Both the position numbers and the translations under genes were made by a program. This document shows positions 1 to 8,542 of a stretch of DNA of 64,000 nucleotides, in pieces. Position 1 is the stretch's first letter. The number at the start of each line of letters is the position of its first letter. The notes under the pieces are model-generated. The model was not told the DNA's origin and made no database searches. It was given only the letters and a program-made list of their open reading frames with translations. This DNA is from Haloarcula argentinensis DSM 12282 (lineage in GTDB: Archaea > Halobacteriota > Halobacteria > Halobacteriales > Haloarculaceae), in NCBI GenBank assembly GCA_000336895.1, contig AOLX01000025.1:184269-248268 (forward strand), written 5' to 3'.

Positions 1-1272
1 CTCTTCCTCCGCTTCCTGCTGAGCGTCTGTTGCTTGCTCACGGGCAGCTTCGGTTTCGTCGATTTTCGAGACGAGTGCATCGCGCATACTCCCGATAGAC
101 GTGAACAGCTGGCCGATCTCATCTCGGCGAGAGCTCGAAACGTCGACATTGTACTCGCCCTCCTCGATGGCGGTCGCGGCTGCAGAGAGCTGTTGTACCG
201 ACGTCGCCGTGTTCCGCCCAATCGTTCCACCGATGACGACCACTCCGCCGAGCGCGATCAGAATGAACGCCAGAATATCAGTCCGGATCTGCTCGCTCAG
301 TGCGAACGCGTTTGCCGCAGGTGTGTGCTTGATGACGACCCAGTTTGTTCCGGGGATGGTCGCGTACGCGGCGACGTAATCGGTGTCAAGCACTGCTTCC
401 TTTGCTGGGGTATTGGTAAAGGTCCCCTGTTCAGTAGCTGTACTGATCTCGGGGATATCAGCCTGTGACTGATTTGGGATGTACGGCTGCCCGACAGCAT
501 CGGTGCCGGCGTCGGAGAACAACACCTCAGTCGAACTTGAGGTCGGACGGACAACCTGCGTGAACGTCCCGTCGATACCAGTGCTGAACTGCTTGCTCAG
601 GTCGCTGGCGTCATACTCGACCACGAGTACGTGAGTGAAATCGGCGGCAACACTCATCGAACTAACCACTCGCTTGCCGTTCGCGTTCGTGTACGGGTTC
701 GATGAAACCACTGTGTCGCGGCCGATAGACCGAGTCCGGTCGACCCACGGATGTGCGTCCGATGTGACGCGCGTTCCGCGGAGCGTTTCGTCAGTACTCG
801 CCACAATCCTTGCCTCCCCCGCTGTGCCGACGGTGGGGTCTGCAAGGTGGACGGCAACGACGCGGTCGGCCTGTAGCTCGTCTCCGGCCAGTCTTTCCAT
901 GTAGGCCTGCTGGTCCTCGCGCGTCGTGTTGAAACCGAGCAACGGATTGTTTGAGGCGACGAGCACCGGCCGCTCGTTCCGCTCAACCCACTCGTTCAGC
1001 AGGCCGGACTCGGCGTTGACCTCCTGCTCAAGCTGTTGTGCTGTGTCGTCTTCGAGTGTGGCAGTTGCGTTCCCCTGCACCCAGAATCCGCCGGCCGCAA
1101 TGAGTACCACAATTACGAGCAACGCAACAGCGAACTTGACGATGTACGATCGAAGTGGCAGTAGCGCAACGGCTTTCGCTCGCTCCAGCCCTGTCGTGTT
1201 CGAGGCCGCTGACTCTGTCGCGTCTGCTGGTTCGTCGTCACCGTCGCCTGAATGTGTTGTAGGTTCGTCCAT
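1..1272 (-). CDS. Methyl-accepting transducer, CosT-like (3' part outside window)
   Basis: The frame is open from the ATG at 1272 to the window edge (424 codons), so the C-terminal signalling hairpin is missing. Visible parts are a soluble N-terminus, a first transmembrane helix at about residues 45-66, a large extracytoplasmic region of about 250 residues, a second transmembrane helix near 340-360, and a HAMP-type region followed by the start of a coiled coil (acidic, E/A-rich). This is the domain order of haloarchaeal Htr transducers. The gene starts only 6 bp after the upstream gene for a compatible-solute binding lipoprotein, and the two probably form an operon. In Halobacterium the CosB-CosT pair mediates chemotaxis to betaine-type osmolytes through CheA/CheY; the same role is inferred here from gene order and architecture. 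The ligand is not proven. Confidence 0.88.
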   Translation of the reverse strand, partial: MDEPTTHSGDGDDEPADATESAASNTTGLERAKAVALLPLRSYIVKFAVALLVIVVLIAAGGFWVQGNATATLEDDTAQQLEQEVNAESGLLNEWVERNERPVLVASNNPLLGFNTTREDQQAYMERLAGDELQADRVVAVHLADPTVGTAGEARIVASTDETLRGTRVTSDAHPWVDRTRSIGRDTVVSSNPYTNANGKRVVSSMSVAADFTHVLVVEYDASDLSKQFSTGIDGTFTQVVRPTSSSTEVLFSDAGTDAVGQPYIPNQSQADIPEISTATEQGTFTNTPAKEAVLDTDYVAAYATIPGTNWVVIKHTPAANAFALSEQIRTDILAFILIALGGVVVIGGTIGRNTATSVQQLSAAATAIEEGEYNVDVSSSRRDEIGQLFTSIGSMRDALVSKIDETEAAREQATDAQQEAEEE

Positions 1273-1278
1273 ACTGAT

Positions 1279-2298
1279 TCAGATGAAGTCGTTGGCCTTG
1301 AGGTGCTCAACAACCGCCTGCTGGCTGCCGACCTCGGTTGCGTGACTGTTCAGCTCTTGCATCGTTTTCGCGTCGGGAATGGCGTCCGGCATCTTGTTCA
1401 GTGCCGACACCACGGCCTCCGTTGCGACGTCCTCGTGAACGACGCCGACCGGGTGGAAAAACGGCCAGAAATTCCGGTCGTCATCGAGGTACACGATATC
1501 TTCAACGGTTGTGAGCCACGCGCTGGTGCTGTACCCGAAGCTGAGATCAGCGTAGCCTTCGTCGACGGCCGTGCCAGCCGCCTGTGCCGACGCCGCCTCG
1601 ATGAACTCCTGTTCTGCCTCCCAGCGCTCCACGTGCTCGCTCTCAAATCCGTAGTACTCGAGCAAGGCATCGAAACCGTCGCTACGATCCCTGAATCCGT
1701 CGCCAAACGCCGGTTGGATATCGTAGTTTCCGTCGTTGACGTAGCCGGCGAGGTCACTGATTGTCTCGATACTGGTCCCTTCGATAGCGTCCTCGCGGAT
1801 GAACACGGCCCACGTGTTCTGCCAGTCTGCGCGGTCAAGGATCCGAATCGGATGTTCTGATTCCATCTCGGACTTTAACGCGGTGTACTGCTCGTCTGGC
1901 GTCTCGAAGGTCGCTTCGTCGTGCTGGGGCGGGTGCGCAGCCCACAGCGACCCCATGTAATCGTAGTACGCGTGGATGTCGCCGGCCTGATAGGCCTCGG
2001 CGTGTGCAGCGTTCCCACCGAAGCCGGTTTCATCTACGAGACTCACACCCGTGTTGTTGGCGAGCAATTCATAGGCGATGTACCCAAGATTCAATTGCTC
2101 TGTGTATCCTTTCGAACTGACAACGACTGATTGGGAGCTGTTGGTTGACCCGGCCGCTCCGTTCCCACCTTCGGCTGTACTTGATTCAGCGTCTCCACCA
2201 CTCGAACAGCCACCCAGTGTGGCCGCTCCGCCCGCCGCGAGCATTCCAAGCACTCGCCGCCGGCTTCCAGTCCACGACTGCTGTCTTTCATCTTCCAT
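1279..2298 (-). CDS. Glycine-betaine/compatible-solute binding lipoprotein, CosB-like
   Basis: 339 aa. The N-terminus has a twin-arginine motif (SRRRVLGML, residues 12-20) and a lipobox ending at Cys31 (TLGGC), so it is a Tat-exported membrane-anchored lipoprotein. It is followed by a Ser/Gly-rich linker and an OpuAC-type substrate-binding fold (SKGYTEQLNLGYIAYELL near the start; the VDEGYADLSFGYSTSAWL region late in the protein). There is no permease or ATPase gene beside it. Instead it sits directly upstream of a transducer gene with a 6-bp gap, which favours a chemosensory receptor role (CosB/CosT type) over import. OpuAC-family proteins usually bind quaternary amines; the exact ligand cannot be read from the sequence. 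Confidence 0.85.
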   Translation of the reverse strand: MEDERQQSWTGSRRRVLGMLAAGGAATLGGCSSGGDAESSTAEGGNGAAGSTNSSQSVVVSSKGYTEQLNLGYIAYELLANNTGVSLVDETGFGGNAAHAEAYQAGDIHAYYDYMGSLWAAHPPQHDEATFETPDEQYTALKSEMESEHPIRILDRADWQNTWAVFIREDAIEGTSIETISDLAGYVNDGNYDIQPAFGDGFRDRSDGFDALLEYYGFESEHVERWEAEQEFIEAASAQAAGTAVDEGYADLSFGYSTSAWLTTVEDIVYLDDDRNFWPFFHPVGVVHEDVATEAVVSALNKMPDAIPDAKTMQELNSHATEVGSQQAVVEHLKANDFI

Positions 2299-2541
2299 TG
2301 CTCAATCTGTAGCTAATGATCGGGAAAAAGCCGTTGCCGAGAATATCAGCAGTGATACTAGAACAATAAAACCGTGTATAATTTAGCTTCTAATCCCGAT
2401 AAATGCTCATAGAGAGCAGTTCTACAGGAAGGTGGTCACAGTGGCTGTCGTTCTAGATACGTCTCATGTCGGTGGCAACTGAGCTCTAGAGTTACCTGCG
2501 GAGAATCGTCCTCAATCACAGCTAGGAGGAGAAGAGCCTCT

Positions 2542-2636
2542 GTACTCGCGACTTACGATTATCCATAGTGGCTGTGTTTAGCGCGGCTATAGATGCCGTT
2601 CGATCTGTAATCCGTTCCCCCCTCTTGTTACTCTTC
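2542..2636 (+). repeat. Dispersed imperfect repeat, copy A
   Basis: Positions 2561-2636 align without gaps to 4189-4264, with 65 of 76 bases identical by eye, including the perfect 20-mer tgtgtttagcgcggctatag (2573-2592 and 4201-4220). Weaker similarity extends leftward to about 2542. Copies A and B flank the S66 peptidase gene in the same orientation. Its nature is unknown; it may be a remnant of a mobile-element end. Confidence 0.75.
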
Positions 2637-2903
2637 TCGTCTGTTCTCTGAGGTTTGAGTGACCAACATCGCTGGCTCTGACCGAAGGTAGTGAGGCCGT
2701 CCTCTCTACGTTCTGTGAGGACGTGCTGTGCAATCTCAAGACGTATATCTTGCATTCACCCGCTTTTGTGGGAGGCCTGCTGTGTGAATCTGAGAGGTAC
2801 CTTTTGGATGTGCAATTCGTACAGTTGCAAAGAGATGCCGAGCTTCACACTCGTGCTTGCTCTGTGAGTCTCTATATCTCTTGACAGTATGGCACATGGC
2901 TGG

Positions 2904-2918
2904 ATAAAAAATATATAA
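2904..2918 (+). promoter_or_regulatory. TATA box of the S66 peptidase gene
   Basis: The AT-only run ataaaaaatatataa is centred about 20-25 bp before the ATG at 2931. At the usual archaeal TATA-to-start distance, transcription would begin at or beside the start codon, giving a leaderless or nearly leaderless mRNA as is common in haloarchaea. Confidence 0.6.
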
Positions 2919-2930
2919 TCAGGTCTACAG

Positions 2931-3992
2931 ATGCCAGCCGTGCCTGAGTTCCTTACTCCACCCCCTGTCGAACCCGGTGATCAGGTCGCGGTTGTTGCGC
3001 CGGCATCAAACGCACCCGAGTCTGCACGGTTCATCTACGAACTCGGCCTTGAGCGAATGCGCGAGGTTTTTGATCTTGATCCGGTTGAGTATCCGACCGC
3101 GACCGCCGACCCGGAGTGGCTTGCGGACAATCCAGAGGCGCGCGCCGAAGAGGTCATGAACGCCTTCCGGGACCCAGACATCTCGGCCGTGATCGCTAAT
3201 ATCGGAGGCCACGACCAGATCACGATGCTCCCGTATCTCGATGGGGACGTACTCCGCGAATACCCGACTCGATTCTACGGGTACTCAGACAACACGAATC
3301 TGGCTCTGTTTCTCTGGAACCACGGGATCATCTCGTACTACGGCGGCTCTACCCTGCTCGAATACGCGATGGATGGCGAGATGTTTGACTACACCAAAGA
3401 GTACCTGCGGCGTGCGCTTTTCGAGGATTCTGTCGGCGAGTGGACCGAAGCGGACGTGTTTACTGATGAGTCCGGCAACTGGGAAGATCCGGAGTCAGTC
3501 AAAACCACGCGCGAAATCGAACACTCTGATGGCCGAATCTGGCGTGGTGGTGAAGAGACTGTCTCGGGTCGAATCTGGGGCGGCTGTTATGCAGTCCTCG
3601 TTGAGCAGTTCCTCACCGACCGCTACCTGCCTGCTCCCAAGGCACTGAATGGCACTGTGCTTGCGTTGGAGACGAGCGAACTGATCCCTGACCCGGCTGT
3701 CGTCGGTGCGAACCTCCGGGCACTCGGCGAACGGGGTCTTCTCGAACGATTCGACGGTATGCTTGTCGGACGCGCCTGTGCCCGCTCACACGCTGAAGAG
3801 AACCCACGAGACTGGCGGGCGGAATATCGAGAGCGCCAGCGCGACACGATTGCTGACATCCTCGAAACGTACAATCCGAACGCACCTGTTGTCTTCAATT
3901 GCGAGTTCGGACACACGTACCCGACGTGTCCTATTCCAATCGGCGGTGAGGTCGAAATAGAACCCGCAACCAAATCCATTCGCTTTCCTTGA
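2931..3992 (+). CDS. S66-family LD-carboxypeptidase / MccF-like serine peptidase
   Basis: 353 aa. S66 enzymes cleave L,D-peptide bonds in murein (LdcA) or hydrolyse peptide-nucleotide antibiotics such as microcin C (MccF). The N-terminal GDQVAVVAPAS strand, the nucleophile motif FYGYSDNTNL with Ser119, the LALETSE motif (Glu247/Glu250) and FGHTYP with His328 supply the Ser-Glu-His triad of the family. VSGRIWGGC near residue 211 is also typical. Archaea lack murein, so detoxification or recycling of peptide conjugates is a more likely role; that is inference. The gene has its own TATA box and stands alone, flanked by repeat copies A and B and immediately left of the integrative element, so it may itself be accessory. 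Confidence 0.88.
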   Translation: MPAVPEFLTPPPVEPGDQVAVVAPASNAPESARFIYELGLERMREVFDLDPVEYPTATADPEWLADNPEARAEEVMNAFRDPDISAVIANIGGHDQITMLPYLDGDVLREYPTRFYGYSDNTNLALFLWNHGIISYYGGSTLLEYAMDGEMFDYTKEYLRRALFEDSVGEWTEADVFTDESGNWEDPESVKTTREIEHSDGRIWRGGEETVSGRIWGGCYAVLVEQFLTDRYLPAPKALNGTVLALETSELIPDPAVVGANLRALGERGLLERFDGMLVGRACARSHAEENPRDWRAEYRERQRDTIADILETYNPNAPVVFNCEFGHTYPTCPIPIGGEVEIEPATKSIRFP

Positions 3993-4114
3993 TTCACGGC
4001 AGGTTAGAATCCTGTCGGCCGCTCGCTTGTTAGCAGTGGGGTTCGATAGCTACTAGCCACGAGATGACAACTGAGATTAGATGCCAGATAGAGTCTCTAT
4101 CCCTTGATTGGTTT

Positions 4115-4264
4115 CTCTGGCGTTCGTTCACTTCTCCTCGCAAATGTGTGAACAGAAAGCTGGCCTCGGCACTCACGACTCACAATCTATCCATAGTGAA
4201 TGTGTTTAGCGCGGCTATAGACGCCGCTCAATCCGTAATCTGTTACTCTCTCTTGCTACTCTTC
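4115..4264 (+). repeat. Dispersed repeat copy B (candidate attL)
   Basis: The left part, 4115-4175, matches copy C at 14912-14972 (85% by eye, last 22 bases perfect). The right part, 4189-4264, matches copy A at 2561-2636 (86%). B is therefore a composite containing both similarity blocks. Its last bases overlap the 3' end of the PD-(D/E)XK-like gene (stop at 4256). Confidence 0.7.
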
Positions 4265-4825
4265 CCGCATGTGCTCCAGAATCTGGAAGAAGCGGAACGC
4301 GGGTTCATCGAAACCCTTCTTCGTTTCTGATGCCCGGTCACGGAGTTCATTCACCCGTTTGGTGTACTCGCCGTTGATGATGAGTTCAACTGACTCGTCA
4401 TAGTCGCTCTCGAACTGCTGCGTCAACTCTTCTAGACCTTCGGTTAGATGGCCCTCGGACACATACGGCGACCAGAACTGAAACTTGTACTCCTCAGCAT
4501 CGTCGAAAACGCCGGTGACTAAGTCGTAGTCCTCCTCGAACTTGTGGAAGATACGTTCGAGCGAATGTTGATAACTCGGATTTCCGTATTTGCTCCACCA
4601 TCCTTCCTCATCTGGAGTGCCAGAATATAATCCCCCTCGAATATGCGTGACCACCTCGCAGGCATAGACGGTCTGTTTCCCGTTTGTTGACTTGACTCCG
4701 AGCACGTCAAGTTCCATCTGTCTGCCCGCCTCTTTCGACCGTTGATTGTACGAGACGAGTTCGCAGTCGTTGATAACCCGAAGGTATGCCCCGACAATTA
4801 GCTCGCCAATCTGTGTCTGAATCAT
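4256..4825 (-). CDS. PD-(D/E)XK nuclease-like protein, partner of DUF262 protein
   Basis: 189 aa, no family name recognised with certainty. An N-terminal helix with Glu8, then MELDVLGVK (Glu38, Asp40), then a strand VYACEVVTHI (Glu57) after a short hairpin gives the helix-D-E spacing of the PD-(D/E)XK fold; the usual Lys of the ExK half-motif is replaced (E-V-V-T). The second half is helical and acidic, with aromatic motifs (EGWWSKYGNPSYQHSLERI) unlike common Holliday-junction resolvases. Its start overlaps the stop of the upstream DUF262-DUF1524 gene by 4 bp (ATGA), so the two are translationally coupled. Inferred role: the nuclease or accessory subunit of a two-protein restriction or defence system. 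Enzyme activity is uncertain because of the altered motif. Confidence 0.6.
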   Translation of the reverse strand: MIQTQIGELIVGAYLRVINDCELVSYNQRSKEAGRQMELDVLGVKSTNGKQTVYACEVVTHIRGGLYSGTPDEEGWWSKYGNPSYQHSLERIFHKFEEDYDLVTGVFDDAEEYKFQFWSPYVSEGHLTEGLEELTQQFESDYDESVELIINGEYTKRVNELRDRASETKKGFDEPAFRFFQILEHMREE

Positions 4826-6942
4826 GATTCCTCGGTGGAGGGCACGAGTCGTTCACGCAACTCCTCGATATAGCCTGAATCAGGATTCAGTCGATACTCA
4901 GTCCCTCTTCCGGTTGTTCTGTAATTAACAAGATTCCATGTGAAGCCATTGCTGTATTTGCGAGTGAACCCTGAGAGGATGCCGGAAACCGCTCGACTTC
5001 CGCCCGACGAGAGGTCATATTCGTTCTCCATCCGCTGCCGTATTTCCTGATTCACAATCCAATCATTCTCTTCGAGCAGTACCCGAATGAATGCCTCCTG
5101 TCGGTTCGTTAACCGCCTGAAGAAACTGTCTGGGAGACTATCATATTCTACATCATCAGAGCCTTCGTCGGTACTCGACCCACCCGACGGCTGTGGCTCA
5201 GACGCAATCCCCCATTCGTCAAGCGCAAAGTCGATTATTTGTTGTTCTCTCTCCTCGATTTCGTCCCGTCCGAACTGCTCATACGTTGCTAATATCTGTT
5301 GCACTCGGAGTACGGATGATTTGTACTCTTTCTCTCTACGTCCTTCTGCATTTTTCTTTTCTGTGAACGGAAGGTCGGATAGGGATTTGTTCCAGTACGA
5401 ACTGGCAATCGTGAGGTTCCCCAGTCGATGGATGTTGTCTTCGAAATCCTCCCGGAGGTTTTCGGGGATGTGCTCCTCATCAAGTTCACGAGCAAGAATA
5501 TGTTCGACCTCGAAATCCGTCGAGAGAATTCGTTCGAGGTCAGGCTGAGCCTCTTCATGCATATCGACGCCGAGTTGCTCTCCGTAGTGGTGCAGTAGAT
5601 ACCGGATATCCTGGCTGGACATTGAATCATAGAATTCAGGGTCTCGAAGATTTCGCTCGAACCGGTCGTCATCAGTATAGATGCGAGTAATAGAGTCGAG
5701 ACGACTGAGCACGTCCTCGAACAAATAGGAGTCGTCTGAGTGAATTGAATGAGCGAGGCGAACTAACTTCCCCCGTCCCGTATCAGCCCGCCTGCCATCG
5801 GTTGCATAGACGCGGAAGACGAGTGTTTCGCAGGCTCGAACGATATCCGCCATCTTATCGGGTTCATCGTCACCGTACTCCATCTGTGCCGCCATCAGGA
5901 CGGGAAGAACGTTCGCAACCCTGCCAAGTGAGAGCAAGCGGTTTAGTGCGAATTCGACTTCATCAGGACGTTGCGAGGGATTGAACAGCGCAGCAAACAC
6001 TGATGCTGCTTCACGAAGGTTCTGTGTGTACTCATCAATCTCCTGCTGAACGGCATCGTACTCGCCGTTCCGGTATCCCTCTCGAAGTCTGTCTTTGAGC
6101 GTATCGAGACTGTTGAAGTACTCGTCAGAGTCGTACCCGTCATAGATTCCCCAGTGAAACCGTTGAACGCTGTCTTCGTCGAAATCACTCACCCGGTCAT
6201 GCCCGTTAGATAGGACGAACAGCTCGCGGTAGATGCTCCCGAAACGCTGCTTGATTTTGGTTTCGAGAGCACCCCGATTGCTGGAGCGGTCGTCCATATA
6301 CATCAGGAAGCTTTTGGTTTTATCGAGTGACGACAGCGGTTTCCCCCGGTCATTCAGGCTCTCGAAAATCGATGCTGCCTCAGAGTCACTGTCTATCTCT
6401 ACGACGTTGATTTTGCAGTCGTACCGCAGGCGCTCCGATATCTCTCGAACAGGCAGGTCTTCAAATTCTGACTCGAAATACTCCTTGGCGTATTCGAGAC
6501 GCTCCTGTGACGGAGTTTCGCACTCTAAACTCGCAGTACCGAACAGGCTGTCTCGGAAGAACTCCCCGTCCTGGTCCTGCGGCATCAGCCGGGGGCGCTC
6601 GTCAACAGGGAATATCAGGTTGTCCTCCGACACCGTCTCGTCAACCACGTCATCAAACTGCGCGGCGACGTGTAGGAGGATGAGCGCGGTCGTCAATCGC
6701 TGTTGACCGTCAACAACGTCATACACGTCGAAGCGCCTGCCTCGGTCTGTTTGATACTGCTCGTCCTTCTTGTCGAGGATGATGTTCCCGAAGAAGTGGT
6801 TGGACTCCTCGGGGAGATATCGAAGGTCGTCAATCAGGTCTTCTAACTGCGGTTCCTCCCACGAGTAGCTGCGTTGGTACGACGGTATATCGAAGAATCC
6901 ATCCTGATACAAGGAGGCAAGCGTCTCGGTACGAGTTTGCAT
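4822..6942 (-). CDS. DUF262-DUF1524 restriction nuclease (GmrSD/SspE-like)
   Basis: 706 aa. The N-terminal DUF262 domain shows FDIPSYQRSYSWEEPQLEDL (17-36) and the nucleotide-binding motif VVDGQQRLTT (76-85), plus the second conserved block ESLNDRGKPLSSLDKTKSFL (194-213). The DUF1524 HNH nuclease region follows with EVEHILAR (His481), RLGNLT (Asn509) and WNKS (Asn518). Residues about 600-690 look like a winged-helix domain after an acidic linker. This single-chain order is that of GmrSD type IV restriction enzymes, which cut modified phage DNA using NTP hydrolysis, and of SspE. The gene heads an operon with the PD-(D/E)XK-like partner and lies at the edge of the integrative element, a usual place for cargo defence genes. 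The target modification is unknown. Confidence 0.82.
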   Translation of the reverse strand: MQTRTETLASLYQDGFFDIPSYQRSYSWEEPQLEDLIDDLRYLPEESNHFFGNIILDKKDEQYQTDRGRRFDVYDVVDGQQRLTTALILLHVAAQFDDVVDETVSEDNLIFPVDERPRLMPQDQDGEFFRDSLFGTASLECETPSQERLEYAKEYFESEFEDLPVREISERLRYDCKINVVEIDSDSEAASIFESLNDRGKPLSSLDKTKSFLMYMDDRSSNRGALETKIKQRFGSIYRELFVLSNGHDRVSDFDEDSVQRFHWGIYDGYDSDEYFNSLDTLKDRLREGYRNGEYDAVQQEIDEYTQNLREAASVFAALFNPSQRPDEVEFALNRLLSLGRVANVLPVLMAAQMEYGDDEPDKMADIVRACETLVFRVYATDGRRADTGRGKLVRLAHSIHSDDSYLFEDVLSRLDSITRIYTDDDRFERNLRDPEFYDSMSSQDIRYLLHHYGEQLGVDMHEEAQPDLERILSTDFEVEHILARELDEEHIPENLREDFEDNIHRLGNLTIASSYWNKSLSDLPFTEKKNAEGRREKEYKSSVLRVQQILATYEQFGRDEIEEREQQIIDFALDEWGIASEPQPSGGSSTDEGSDDVEYDSLPDSFFRRLTNRQEAFIRVLLEENDWIVNQEIRQRMENEYDLSSGGSRAVSGILSGFTRKYSNGFTWNLVNYRTTGRGTEYRLNPDSGYIEELRERLVPSTEES

Positions 6943-6966
6943 ACTTCTCTCATCAGGTGATTGTCC

Positions 6967-6974
6967 GTTATTTC
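6967..6974 (-). promoter_or_regulatory. TATA-like box of the DUF262 nuclease operon
   Basis: On the minus strand the sequence reads gaaataac, centred about 29 bp upstream of the ATG at 6942, which fits a leaderless transcript. The intergenic space to the divergent RHH gene is 137 bp, so both element promoters lie here. Confidence 0.4.
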
Positions 6975-7079
6975 TTACGACAGCATCAGTTCGCCAGCAT
7001 TGCCACGGTCAACACATGGGACGTATCTATCCACAATGCCTAGGACCGTCCAGTTGTAAGTGTCTGTTGTGAGATACGA

Positions 7080-7613
7080 ATGAGTGACGAAGAGCCACAG
7101 CAGACCGAATGGGAGGACGAGGTCGGCCTGTCCGAAGAAACGACTTATGTCGCCCTCTACCCGAGTCGTAAGCACGCAGAGGAGTGGATGGAAGAGGCCG
7201 AGGAGCAGGGCTACGGGAGTCGGTCAAAGTACCTATATGAACTGATACAAGAGGCCCGCGCTGCTCGTCAAGAGGGGTTCCTTGCGTACAGTCAGAACGA
7301 GTCGAAGGTCGAAGAACTGCAACTCAAAGTCGAGCAGTTACAGGACGACCTCGAAGACGCTCGTAACTCCGAACCCGGTGAAATCGATATCGAACACGAG
7401 GAGTTCGTTACCACGTTCCTCACCGACCGCTACCAGGAGTTCGAAACCATCCTTAAGGATGTGACGGGGAGCGGCGTTCTTACGGGTATCGTCAAAGACG
7501 CTGTCGAGGAGCAACTATTCGACCTCGCGGAAGAGGGCAAGGTCGAGTACAAGCAGGGGTATGGTTGGCGACTCGCTCATGATGACGCTGACGCGGAGGT
7601 GGTCGAGGCATGA
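7080..7613 (+). CDS. Ribbon-helix-helix-like protein paired with integrase
   Basis: 177 aa, acidic. Residues 21-56 (a short strand TTYVALYPS, then two helices separated by a Gly turn, ending SRSKYLYELI) resemble a ribbon-helix-helix DNA-binding domain. A coiled-coil segment of about 20 residues follows near 75-95 (VEELQLKVEQLQDDLEDA), then a compact C-terminal region rich in hydrophobic heptads. The stop overlaps the integrase start by 4 bp (ATGA), so the two are co-translated. Small DNA-binding proteins beside integrases often act as recombination directionality factors or as repressors of the integrase. That role is inferred; no close family was recognised. Confidence 0.6.
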   Translation: MSDEEPQQTEWEDEVGLSEETTYVALYPSRKHAEEWMEEAEEQGYGSRSKYLYELIQEARAARQEGFLAYSQNESKVEELQLKVEQLQDDLEDARNSEPGEIDIEHEEFVTTFLTDRYQEFETILKDVTGSGVLTGIVKDAVEEQLFDLAEEGKVEYKQGYGWRLAHDDADAEVVEA

Positions 7614-8542
7614 CGGGCAGTACCCGCGAGAAGATTTACGAGAACGAGCACGCCGCGGTCAACGACTTCATCGAGCGCAAGCAGGCGATGGGGCGCAGTC
7701 GCCGGACGCTCAACGCTTACTCTCGGACGCTGAAATCGTTCTTCCACGAGGAGTTCCCCGACCTCGCGCCCGAAGACGTCGAAGTGCGCCACATCGAGGA
7801 CTACGTCGGGAAGCTCGCCGCCCGCGACCTCTCACAGAACACGAAGCGCAGATACCTCGAATCGCTGTCGTCGTTCTACGGGTGGGCGATGAAACGCCCG
7901 CGCTTTGAGAACATCACCGGCAATCCCGCTGCGGTCGTCCTCGAAGAAATCCCGCAGAAGTATCGCCAGCGTCCCGACTGTGCGACGTGGGAGAACGCGA
8001 AGAACATCGTCCATAACATCGCCGACCCGCGGAACAAGGCGATTACCGTCATCCTCGCCAAGACGGGTTGCCGGATTCGGGAGGCGCTCGAAATCGAACG
8101 GGACGATTTGATGCTTGACGAGGGATTCATTCGCCTCCGTGAGCGCAAGGGTGGCAGTCAGACGGTCGTCCCGGTCGACGAGGAGGTGAAGCACGCCATC
8201 AAGCGGTATCGCCTCGTTCGCCCGGACAACGACTCCGAGTACCTGTTCCTAAGCATTCAGGGCAATCGCATGCAGACGACGCAGGTGCAGCGAGCCGTTC
8301 GTGACGCTGCGGTCAGAGCAGGCGTGATGGATGAGGGCGAAACGCGGTTCCACAAGAAATTCACTCCTCACACGTTTCGGACGGTATTCACGACGCTAAT
8401 GCGCAACAACGAGATGCCCGACCACATATTGCAGTACATCAGGGGCGATTCAAATTCTCGCACAATGGATTTATATACTCGTGTTGACAGGTATGATGCC
8501 CAACGCTCGTATCTGGAGTGCATCGAGTCACTCGACCTCTAA
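7610..8542 (+). CDS. Tyrosine recombinase / integrase (XerC/D-like)
   Basis: 310 aa. The N-terminal SAM-like core-binding domain covers about residues 12-100 and the catalytic domain about 120-300. Catalytic residues visible are Arg155 in TGCRIREAL, Lys180 in RERKGGSQ, His254 and Arg257 in PHTFRTVF, and the nucleophile Tyr289 in MDLYTRVDRYD. The position normally His or Trp after the R box lies in IRGDSNSRTM and appears changed to Asp280, a variation seen in haloarchaeal integrases. The enzyme probably integrates and excises the surrounding element at the 22-bp repeated core. It is co-transcribed with the RHH-like gene. Unlike SSV-type integrases the gene is intact and sits inside the element. 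Confidence 0.93.
   Translation: MTGSTREKIYENEHAAVNDFIERKQAMGRSRRTLNAYSRTLKSFFHEEFPDLAPEDVEVRHIEDYVGKLAARDLSQNTKRRYLESLSSFYGWAMKRPRFENITGNPAAVVLEEIPQKYRQRPDCATWENAKNIVHNIADPRNKAITVILAKTGCRIREALEIERDDLMLDEGFIRLRERKGGSQTVVPVDEEVKHAIKRYRLVRPDNDSEYLFLSIQGNRMQTTQVQRAVRDAAVRAGVMDEGETRFHKKFTPHTFRTVFTTLMRNNEMPDHILQYIRGDSNSRTMDLYTRVDRYDAQRSYLECIESLDL

Larger units (their letters stand above)
2299..2930. other. Intergenic region with dispersed repeat, no supported gene
   Basis: This 632-bp stretch is more AT-rich than the genes around it. It holds repeat copy A (2542-2636) and the promoter of the S66 peptidase gene at its right end. A 77-codon frame on the minus strand (2522-2755) runs through the repeat, but its composition is not acidic and it matches no family I know, so I do not call it. 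The remainder shows nothing recognisable. Confidence 0.6.

Noticed and set aside
2522-2755. 77-codon minus-strand open frame across repeat A
   Set aside because: Composition not acidic, frame disrupted in copy B, no family resemblance.
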